Shown: piece after piece, positions 5,685 to 12,355 of the stretch
Position numbering within the stretch: the first letter of the stretch is position 1
How the letters are laid out: every line of letters begins with the position of its first letter
NCBI GenBank assembly: GCA_050485785.1
Contig: JBJHCA010000087.1
Span: forward strand, 1 to 12,927
Direction: 5' to 3'
Origin: JBJHCA01 sp050485785
GTDB taxonomy: Bacteria > Bacteroidota > Bacteroidia > Chitinophagales > Saprospiraceae
Length of the DNA: 12,927 nucleotides
Translations under genes and position numbers: made by a program
The notes under the pieces: generated by a model
The model's database searches: none
Told to the model about the DNA's origin: nothing
What the model saw: only the letters and a program-made list of their open reading frames with translations

Positions 5685-8351
5685 ATGAAACTAAAACTTA
5701 TGATTTTGTTACCACTTTTTGGATTGGCCGGGGTAACCGTGGCTCAGGATGCCGATAATGGTATTCCTCCATTGATTGACCGGGAGATTTTTTTTGATGA
5801 CCCGGTTATAGCCGGCGGGCAGTTATCTCCTGACGGAAGGTATATTTCATTTCTGCGACCCTATGAGGGAACGCGCAATGTTTGGGTAAAGACGCTGGAA
5901 AGCAGCTTTGATGAGGCACTGCCCGTAACTGCGGAAACAGCCAGGCCAATCAGTGGCTACTTTTGGTCTCGCGACGGGAAATACATCCTTTATGTAAAGG
6001 ATGAGGGAGGTGATGAAAACTTCAATATTTATGCTGTTGACCCCGCTGAAGCCAGAGAAGGGCATATTCCGGTTGCACGGAACCTCACCAACCTCAAAGA
6101 GGTAAGGGCGTTTATTTATCATATTTCCAGAGTTGATGAAAACCTGATGTTTATTGGACTTAATGACCGCGACAAATCTTGGCATGATCTGTACAGTCTG
6201 GAAATCTCTACCGGAGAGCTATCCTTAATCAGGGAAAACACGAACAGGTTTACCAGCTGGATATTTGATTATAATGATGAGCTAAGGCTGGCAACGCGAA
6301 GCCGGGAAGATGGCACCGGAGAACTTTGGAGAATGGATGATGAAGGTGAAACCCAGTTGTTTGAATGGTCAGTATTGGAGTCAGCTTATCCGGTTGCATT
6401 TCGCAAGGACAATGAGCATGTTTTCTTTGTGTCCAATGTTGGAGAAGATGTAGATCTCAGCCGGCTTTATTTGATGAATATCGCGGATGGTACCAAAGAG
6501 TTTGTGGAGCAGGACCCTGAAGGAAAAGCTGATTTTGGTGGTCTGGCCATCAGTGATAAAACCCTGGATGTGATCGCAACATCTTACACTTATGACAAAA
6601 CACGACGCTACTTTAAGGATAAAGCCTTTGAAAATCATTATAACAGCGTAAAACAGAAGCTAGGAAACAAAGAAGTCAGCTTCAACAGTGCCACACGTGA
6701 TGAAAGATTCTGGCTGGTGAGTGCATACAGCGACACTGACCCGGGAGCTGTTTATCTATATGACAAGGAAACAGGTGAGCTCGCTTTCCAATACAGGCCG
6801 CGCCCTGAAATGCCTTTAGAGTATCTGTCACCCATGATCAGTATTACTTACCCGTCATCGGATGGATTGGAAATTCAGGCATACCTGACCTTGCCCAGAG
6901 GATTTCCGGACAAAAACCTGCCACTTGTTGTTGTTCCGCATGGCGGGCCCTGGGCCCGAGATTACTGGGGCTATAATCCGTATGCACAATTTTTGGCCAA
7001 CCGGGGCTATGCTGTGTTATTGCCCAATTTCAGAGCCTCCACGGGTTTCGGCAAATCATTTCTCAATGCCGGCAACAAGGAATGGGGCGATCTGATGCAG
7101 GACGATATCACCTGGGGGGTAAAATATCTGATTGAACAAGGCATAGCCGATGAAAACAGAATTGGCATTTTTGGAGGATCATACGGTGGCTACGCTACTC
7201 TGGCCGGGCTTGCATTTACACCTGATCTTTATGCATGCGGTGTGTCCTTTGTTGGACCATCCAACCTGATCACCCTGCTGGAATCACTTCCCCCCTATTG
7301 GGAGGCGGGCAGGATCATGTTTTACGAGAGAATGGGGAACCCCAATACCCCTGAAGGGAAAGCTCAACTCGAGCGCCAATCACCACTTAATTCGGCTGAT
7401 CAGATCCGGTCACCGTTGATGGTTGTGCAGGGTCAGAATGACCCCCGGGTAAAAAAAGCTGAATCCGACCAGATTGTTATTGCTTTGCGTGATCGCGGAT
7501 TTCCGGTTAAATACATCAATGCACCGGATGAAGGACATGGCTTTTCACGCCCGGTGAACAACATGGCCTTTATTGCCGCTATGGAAAAGTTCAAAGCACA
7601 ATATCTGGGTGGACGTTATCAGGAAACCATGAGTGAAGAGGTTGCTAAAAGACTGAAAGAGATCACAGTTGATGTAACTACTGTAACCTTACCCAAAGAA
7701 TTAAGTGCTGAGGAAATGAGTGCAGTTCCGGTTCCTGCAAGGAAACTGACACCCGGTGTTTATGATTTTGCTGTCAATGTTTCCGTTGGCGGACAAAGCA
7801 TTGACATGGGCAGTACAGTTGAAGTAACAGAAGATGGAAGTAAGCTCAAGATCATTGAAACTACCCGACCTCCTTTTGGCGCTCCACCGGTAAGTCAGAC
7901 CATGCTTGTGGATGCCGAAACGCTGAGACCCAGAAACCTATCGGTTAACACACCACAGATGCAAATCAGTATTAACTATACAGATCAGGAAGTTGATGGT
8001 TCCATGAGCCTGGCAGGAAATTCCATGCCGGTTAAGAAGAACCTTCAACATGCGTTGTTTGCAGACGGGCCCGGAAAAGCCATCATACTTACTACCCTGC
8101 CTTTGGCTGACGGTTACGAAGCCGTTTACAGCAACTTCGATATCAATGCTCAGGTGGTAAAGAGTTACAGACTTAAAGTGAGTTCTGCTGACTACAAGGG
8201 CCGTCCGGTTTGGAAAATTGAAAGCAAACCAGCCGATGGCAGTGCAGGTGGAGTAACCGTGTTTGCATCCCAATCTGATCATGAAATTATTGCTTATGAA
8301 GCTGTAATGGTTGAAATGGGAGGAGCTATAATGAAGGCAACCCGAAAATAA
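5685..8351 (+). CDS. Secreted S9 family peptidase (prolyl oligopeptidase family)
   Basis: An 888-aa serine peptidase, exported through an N-terminal signal peptide (hydrophobic residues 4-20, likely cleavage after VTVA). Residues about 40-385 form the beta-propeller typical of the S9 family, with repeated blade motifs such as LSPDGRYISF and WSRDGKYILY. The alpha/beta-hydrolase domain spans about 390-645 and holds the full triad: Ser499 in GGSYGG, Asp586 in GQNDPRV, His618 in DEGHGF. PHGGPWAR (418-425) supplies the oxyanion region. The family cleaves short peptides, often after proline or releasing N-terminal dipeptides; the exact specificity is unknown. Usual S9 proteins of this type end near residue 645. 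Here about 240 further residues follow, strand-rich and resembling a DUF3108-like beta module (see findings). The gene is a single unit with its own candidate promoter and a strong terminator at 8387-8430. Confidence 0.93.
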   Translation: MKLKLMILLPLFGLAGVTVAQDADNGIPPLIDREIFFDDPVIAGGQLSPDGRYISFLRPYEGTRNVWVKTLESSFDEALPVTAETARPISGYFWSRDGKYILYVKDEGGDENFNIYAVDPAEAREGHIPVARNLTNLKEVRAFIYHISRVDENLMFIGLNDRDKSWHDLYSLEISTGELSLIRENTNRFTSWIFDYNDELRLATRSREDGTGELWRMDDEGETQLFEWSVLESAYPVAFRKDNEHVFFVSNVGEDVDLSRLYLMNIADGTKEFVEQDPEGKADFGGLAISDKTLDVIATSYTYDKTRRYFKDKAFENHYNSVKQKLGNKEVSFNSATRDERFWLVSAYSDTDPGAVYLYDKETGELAFQYRPRPEMPLEYLSPMISITYPSSDGLEIQAYLTLPRGFPDKNLPLVVVPHGGPWARDYWGYNPYAQFLANRGYAVLLPNFRASTGFGKSFLNAGNKEWGDLMQDDITWGVKYLIEQGIADENRIGIFGGSYGGYATLAGLAFTPDLYACGVSFVGPSNLITLLESLPPYWEAGRIMFYERMGNPNTPEGKAQLERQSPLNSADQIRSPLMVVQGQNDPRVKKAESDQIVIALRDRGFPVKYINAPDEGHGFSRPVNNMAFIAAMEKFKAQYLGGRYQETMSEEVAKRLKEITVDVTTVTLPKELSAEEMSAVPVPARKLTPGVYDFAVNVSVGGQSIDMGSTVEVTEDGSKLKIIETTRPPFGAPPVSQTMLVDAETLRPRNLSVNTPQMQISINYTDQEVDGSMSLAGNSMPVKKNLQHALFADGPGKAIILTTLPLADGYEAVYSNFDINAQVVKSYRLKVSSADYKGRPVWKIESKPADGSAGGVTVFASQSDHEIIAYEAVMVEMGGAIMKATRK

Positions 8352-8386
8352 CCGGATAAGCGGTTGCAAGGTTAGTTCAGAATAAA

Positions 8387-8430
8387 AGAAAGCTGTGTTC
8401 TCTTTGTGAGAGCACAGCTTTTTCTTTTTT
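8387..8430 (+). terminator. Rho-independent terminator of the S9 peptidase gene
   Basis: AAAGCTGTG (8389-8397) pairs with CACAGCTTT (8413-8421). The stem continues inward through TTCTC/GAGAG (one G-U pair) to a five-base loop at 8403-8407, and outward to 8387/8423. The T-tract TTTCTTTTTT follows at 8421-8430. It lies 35 bases after the peptidase stop. Confidence 0.9.
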
Positions 8431-8434
8431 CTGT

Positions 8435-8486
8435 AGCTGTGTTAAACTTTGCATCCTGTAATTTTCTTCTACCTTTAAGCACAGCT
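8435..8486 (+). repeat. Second inverted repeat copying the terminator arms
   Basis: AGCTGTGTTAAA (8435-8446) pairs with TTTAAGCACAGCT (8474-8486), complementary except for one extra G. The arms repeat those of the terminator just upstream: AGCTGTGTT occurs at 8391-8399 and 8435-8443, and AGCACAGCTTT at 8411-8421 and 8478-8488. The second pair encloses the candidate promoter and ends 10 bases before the ATG at 8499, so it could act as an operator in DNA or a translation-gating hairpin in RNA. Confidence 0.55.
8448..8477 (+). promoter_or_regulatory. Candidate promoter of the beta-CASP gene
   Basis: TTTG at 8448-8451 and TACCTTTA at 8470-8477 (one base off TAnnTTTG) are 18 bases apart, close to the spacing of the Bacteroidota -33/-7 promoter. 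Transcription would begin near 8484, with a leader of about 15 bases to the ATG at 8499. Confidence 0.3.
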
Positions 8487-8498
8487 TTAATTTTAAGT

Positions 8499-9902
8499 AT
8501 GGATGTTCAAATCAAGTTTCTTGGCGGAGCGGGTTCAGTTACCGGCTCTAAGTATTTGCTTAAAGTAGACCAGAAAAGGTATTTGATTGATTGCGGGCTA
8601 TTTCAGGGTTTAAAGGAACTCAGAGAAAGAAACTGGAACGACCTGCCCGAACATGCCCGGGATATCGATGCGGTTTTTATAACCCATGCACATCTCGACC
8701 ATACCGGATATCTGCCTCGCCTGTTCAGGCAGGGCTACGAAGGTCCGGTGATCTGTACTCATGCCACAGCAGAACTTATGGAGATCTTACTCAGGGATTC
8801 TGCCAAGCTTCAGGAAGAAGAGGCCATCTTTGCCAAAAAGAAAGGGTACTCCAAACATGAAGAACCGGAACCCCTTTATGACCTCAAGGATGCTGAAAAG
8901 GTGTTTCCCAATATCCGCTCCTACCCATTGGGTACCTGTATAGAGTTCAACGAGCAGATCAATCTTTGCTTTTACAAGGCCGGGCACATTCTGGGCGCAG
9001 CCATTGTGGAGGTTGAGCTCAAAGGAGACCATCAGCATAAAAAAATAATTTTTTCCGGCGATATCGGCCGATACAATGATCCAATTCTGCCACCTCCAAC
9101 TCCGGTAGAGCATGCGGACATCCTGTTGATTGAATCCACTTACGGCGATAGGAACTGCAGCGTTGACAATCCCCGAGAAGCATTAGGCGATGCCATCAAT
9201 GAGGGGCTGAAACGAGGTGGTGTGATCATGATTCCCGCATTTGCCGTTGGCCGGTCCCAGGCTTTGCTCTATCACATAAACCGACTGATGACAGACGGGT
9301 GCATCCCTGAAGTTCCCATTTACATGGACAGCCCCATGGCTATAACCACAACACAGCTATACCTCAAATACGACGATTTTCACAAGCTGAAAAAAGAAGA
9401 ATTCCTGCATGATGAATCGTTTGCCATGCTCAGGAAGCATCTGAAAATAATTCAGAAACATAGTGATTCGGTGGCACTCAACGACATTCAGAGCAATGCC
9501 ATCATCATTTCTGCCAGTGGCATGATGACCGGCGGCAGAATCCTGCACCACCTTCATCATCGCCTTAAGCATTCCAATGACACCTTGCTGATTGCCGGAT
9601 ACCAGGCAGATGGAACCCGTGGTAGGCGAATTGTAAGCGGGGAGGAAACCATCCGGATTTTTGGCGATGACGTTCCGGTTAATTGTCATATTAAAATGCT
9701 CGAGGGGCTTTCAGCCCATGCATACCAAAATGAACTCATCCAGTGGATGTCAGGCATCAGCAACAAACCCAAGGCAGTCTATATCGTTCACGGAGAGGAG
9801 CATCAGTCAGGAGCGCTAAAGCGTGAAATTGAACAGACTTTTGGCTGGAATGCCATTGTTCCCGACTATCTGGAGACGTTTAAGTTGTTTGAGGGGATTT
9901 AG
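8499..9902 (+). CDS. MBL-fold beta-CASP protein, probable RNA-processing hydrolase
   Basis: A 467-aa cytoplasmic metallo-beta-lactamase-fold protein of the beta-CASP group, related to CPSF73-like and archaeal and bacterial RNases, with a C-terminal RNA-specificity domain. Zinc ligands are visible: HAHLDH (63-68), H163 in AGHILG, D188 in SGDIG, then E212 in ESTYGDR (beta-CASP motif A), H407 in LSAHA (motif B) and H431 in VHGEEH (motif C). SASGMMTGGR at 338-347 is the characteristic loop of the RNA-specificity domain. The likely activity is endo- or exonucleolytic RNA cleavage, though the substrate is unknown. The ATG at 8499 is preferred: the family begins MxxxxxFLGGAGxVTGS, and the upstream GTG frame at 8406 lies inside the preceding terminator. 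Residue 409, often Asp in SAHAD, is Tyr here. A short palindrome-rich gap follows. Confidence 0.92.
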   Translation: MDVQIKFLGGAGSVTGSKYLLKVDQKRYLIDCGLFQGLKELRERNWNDLPEHARDIDAVFITHAHLDHTGYLPRLFRQGYEGPVICTHATAELMEILLRDSAKLQEEEAIFAKKKGYSKHEEPEPLYDLKDAEKVFPNIRSYPLGTCIEFNEQINLCFYKAGHILGAAIVEVELKGDHQHKKIIFSGDIGRYNDPILPPPTPVEHADILLIESTYGDRNCSVDNPREALGDAINEGLKRGGVIMIPAFAVGRSQALLYHINRLMTDGCIPEVPIYMDSPMAITTTQLYLKYDDFHKLKKEEFLHDESFAMLRKHLKIIQKHSDSVALNDIQSNAIIISASGMMTGGRILHHLHHRLKHSNDTLLIAGYQADGTRGRRIVSGEETIRIFGDDVPVNCHIKMLEGLSAHAYQNELIQWMSGISNKPKAVYIVHGEEHQSGALKREIEQTFGWNAIVPDYLETFKLFEGI

Positions 9903-9916
9903 GATCACTCTTTGTG

Positions 9917-9962
9917 GAGCCCCGCAACATGAGGCCAAAACCTTGACAAGGTCCCGGGGCTC
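9917..9962. repeat. Nested palindrome after the beta-CASP gene
   Basis: GAGCCCCG (9917-9924) pairs perfectly with CGGGGCTC (9955-9962). Inside is an almost symmetric 13-base palindrome, ACCTTG-A-CAAGGT (9940-9952). No T-tract follows on either strand, so it is not a standard intrinsic terminator, although it starts just 14 bases after the stop codon. It may be a 3'-end stabilising or terminating structure, or a copy of a dispersed intergenic palindromic repeat. Confidence 0.65.
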
Positions 9963-10146
9963 AAAACAAAAAGATATCCCCAATAATGACTACTCTGCTA
10001 AAAAGTTAGTCGCAAAACTTAGCCCTCAGGAAACACAAGTACAAACGCCTATCAATCCGGAATTCAGCTATGGAAATCTGAACATTTTACGAGAGCCCTT
10101 TGTCAATATTTCAACATATACGCTCAATAATTTTCCAAACACAGTT

Positions 10147-11493
10147 ATGAAGCCTGCAATATTTACTTTTCTTTTTCTTCTTGGTTCAATGCTTGGAGGG
10201 TTTACAGCCTCTTGTAATCAGAGCCACTCCGACCCTGTAACGGATTACATTAATCACAGGATCAACCCAATACAAAAACCAGGCGACATTAGCCGGCTTT
10301 GCGAAACACTCGCAGAACACAGGCTGGTGCTTCTTGGTGAAGCTACCCATGGAACACTGGAGTTCTACGCATGGCGGGCACATATTACCCGGAACCTCAT
10401 CAGCAGACACGGTTTTCGCTATGTAGCTGTAGAAGGAGATTGGGCATCTATTTACCGGCTCAATGCCTACGTCAAGGGGAAACCCGGAGCAGGCAGTTCA
10501 GCCATAGACATCATGCGGAGTTTTAATCGATGGCCACAGTGGATGTGGGCCAATGAAACCACGGCTGAATTGATAGAATGGATGCGGGAATACAACCTGA
10601 ATTTACCGGAAGCTCAGCGTGCGGGATTTTATGGTATGGATGTTTATGGTCAATGGGAAGCCTTTGATGAGTTAATGAAGTTTGCCGATGACTATTTGGA
10701 TGAAGAGGCTCGTGAGCTCATCAGGCAAGGGGCTGCATGCTTTGATACCGGCAACCGCGATGATTGGGGCTATGCCAGAGCTTATCAGCAGAGAGGACAT
10801 AATTGTGATCCCATTCTCTCGGAAATTGTGGCACATTTAGAGAGCCATTTTGCCCGGCTCAACCCTGAGCATGAAGAAAAAACAACATGGATATACCAAA
10901 AGCAGAACGCCAGGGTAGTTAACCATGCAGAAAACTTCTTCAGGCTGGCAGTTTATCAAAATCAAGATAGCTGGAACAGCCGGGTAAGCCACATGTGGAA
11001 AACCGTAAAAATGCTTGATCAGAAGTACGGTAGCAGAGCCGGGGGAATAGTATGGGCTCACAATACCCATGTAGGCGATGCCGCTTATTCGGCAATGTCC
11101 CAGTCAGGAATGGAAAACATCGGACAGCTCAGCCGCAATGAGTGGGGAAACCGTGAGGTGTTTATACTTGGATTTGGAACCTACTCCGGCAAAGTGAATG
11201 CAGGTTCCCAGTGGGGCAGCTCCATGCAAATTATGCAGATACCGGAAGCAATGGAAGGGAGTATAGAGCATTTGCTGAGCCATGCAAAAACCGACCAGTT
11301 TTACTGGATATTTGATGATGAGGACCGCGAAAGTGAGTGGCTGAGTACAGCCATACTCAACCGGGCCATTGGGGTGGTTTACAACCCGTTTAATGAATCG
11401 GGAAACTACGTGCCAACCATTGTCCCGCGAAGGTATGATGGATTTCTGTTTGTGCGGAACACTCATGCCCTGAAACCTGTACGTCAACAGTAG
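10147..11493 (+). CDS. Erythromycin esterase family protein, exported lipoprotein
   Basis: A 448-aa protein of the erythromycin esterase family (Pfam PF05139; EreA/EreB and the Bcr135/136 relatives). The catalytic motifs are present: GEATHGTLEF with E65 and H68, R77 nine residues on, VEGDW with E96, and WAHNTH with H305. The spacing E-2x-H-8x-R-18x-E agrees with that of EreB as I recall it. EreA/B open the lactone ring of 14-membered macrolides, but most family members are uncharacterised and resistance cannot be assumed. Residues 1-22 form a signal peptide ending in FTAS-C23, an acceptable lipobox, so the protein is probably lipid-anchored in the envelope, unlike cytoplasmic EreA/B. The ATG at 10147 is chosen because the signal peptide begins there; an open frame upstream overlaps the previous gene. 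No strong promoter is seen; TAATTTTC at 10128-10135 is one base off the -7 consensus. Confidence 0.88.
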   Translation: MKPAIFTFLFLLGSMLGGFTASCNQSHSDPVTDYINHRINPIQKPGDISRLCETLAEHRLVLLGEATHGTLEFYAWRAHITRNLISRHGFRYVAVEGDWASIYRLNAYVKGKPGAGSSAIDIMRSFNRWPQWMWANETTAELIEWMREYNLNLPEAQRAGFYGMDVYGQWEAFDELMKFADDYLDEEARELIRQGAACFDTGNRDDWGYARAYQQRGHNCDPILSEIVAHLESHFARLNPEHEEKTTWIYQKQNARVVNHAENFFRLAVYQNQDSWNSRVSHMWKTVKMLDQKYGSRAGGIVWAHNTHVGDAAYSAMSQSGMENIGQLSRNEWGNREVFILGFGTYSGKVNAGSQWGSSMQIMQIPEAMEGSIEHLLSHAKTDQFYWIFDDEDRESEWLSTAILNRAIGVVYNPFNESGNYVPTIVPRRYDGFLFVRNTHALKPVRQQ

Positions 11494-11504
11494 CCAAAGG
11501 GTCA

Positions 11505-11542
11505 AACAAAAAAGCAGATACCCGTATTCTGAGTATCTGCTT
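11505..11542 (-). terminator. Rho-independent terminator of the rpoA-rplQ operon
   Basis: AAGCAGATAC (11512-11521) pairs perfectly with GTATCTGCTT (11533-11542), a 10-bp stem with an 11-base loop. On the minus strand the stem is followed by TTTTTTGTTT (the T-run overlapping the last stem bases). It is 38 bases past the rplQ stop. The plus strand has no T-tract after the stem, so it mainly serves the ribosomal operon, though the convergent esterase gene may use the hairpin too. Confidence 0.85.
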
Positions 11543-11580
11543 GATGTTATAGTGGTTTCAGAGAAACTTTTACTCTCCTT

Positions 11581-12276
11581 TTATTTGCTTTCTTTTGTTT
11601 CGTCAGTTTCCTCTTCGGATGACTCTTCCTTCTTAGCTTCAGGCGTTTCGTCTACTACTTCGGAGGTGTCTGCTTCTTTTTTCTCTTCTGCCACAGCTTC
11701 GTCAGCAATGTCCTCGGTTACTTCTTCGGTGCTGATGTCGGCAGCCTCTTCAATAACCTCCTCTTCAGCGGTTACATCCTGATCAACCACTACTTCATCG
11801 ACAGTTTCAGTGGCCACTGCGGCGGCAGCAGAAGTTTCCTGTTTAGTTGCCGCAGCTCTTCCACCGCGACGGGTACGCTTGCGTCCGGGTTTGCTGTCTT
11901 TAGTTCCCAACAAAGTTTCATTGAAGTCAACCAGTTCAATAATCGCCATTTCAGCACTGTCACCGGGTCTGAATCCGGTTTTAAAAATCCTGAGGTATCC
12001 CCCGGGGCGATCGAGGACTTTAGGTCCAATGGTATCAAACATTTCAGCCACTGCTTCCTTGTTCTGTAAATAACTGAAAACCACCCGGCGATTATGTGTA
12101 GTATTATTCTTGGTCTTGGTAATCAACGGCTCAAGGTAGCTGCGCAAAGCTTTGGCTTTGGCCAGCGTGGTTGATATCCGTTTGTGTGTTACTAATGCGA
12201 TACTAAGATTGGCCATTAAGGCTCTTCTGTGGCCCTTTTTACGACCAAGATGGTTGAAGCTCTTGTTGTGTCTCAT
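11581..12276 (-). CDS. rplQ: 50S ribosomal protein L17 with long acidic tail
   Basis: L17 is a structural protein of the large ribosomal subunit, close to the peptide exit region. Residues 1-118 are the conserved core: MRHNKSFNHLGRKKGHRRAL, then the THKRISTTLAKAKALR helix and GGYLRIFKTGFRPGDSAEMAIIELV. Most bacterial L17 proteins end near residue 115-130. Here about 105 residues follow: first a basic patch GRKRTRRGGR (131-140), then a low-complexity tail of Glu, Asp, Ala, Val and Thr (about 155-231). Bacteroidota L17s often carry some extension, but this one is long. The tail is probably disordered and its role unknown. The gene follows rpoA after 79 bases, the normal end of the alpha operon, and is closed by a terminator. 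The start is certain from the conserved N-terminus. Confidence 0.97.
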   Translation of the reverse strand: MRHNKSFNHLGRKKGHRRALMANLSIALVTHKRISTTLAKAKALRSYLEPLITKTKNNTTHNRRVVFSYLQNKEAVAEMFDTIGPKVLDRPGGYLRIFKTGFRPGDSAEMAIIELVDFNETLLGTKDSKPGRKRTRRGGRAAATKQETSAAAAVATETVDEVVVDQDVTAEEEVIEEAADISTEEVTEDIADEAVAEEKKEADTSEVVDETPEAKKEESSEEETDETKESK

Positions 12277-12355
12277 TTTGTTTGATTTACTTTGTTAAAT
12301 AACTTCGCAGCACTGCCCCAGATATCAGGCGGTTTCTGCATTTAAAAACCGAAAC

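Noticed and set aside
8406..8498. GTG start giving the beta-CASP protein 31 extra hydrophobic N-terminal residues
   Set aside because: The GTG lies in the loop and right arm of the strong terminator at 8387-8430, and the family N-terminus (FLGGAGSVTGS) starts right after the ATG at 8499. The apparent signal peptide is a chance reading of the T-tract.
9823..10146. Open frame extending the esterase upstream by 108 codons, overlapping the beta-CASP gene
   Set aside because: The extra residues have no family match, read through the nested palindrome, and precede a clear signal peptide beginning at 10147.
11552..11782. Serine-rich plus-strand open frame
   Set aside because: It is the complement of the low-complexity acidic tail of L17; Glu/Asp codon repeats read as Ser-rich on the other strand.
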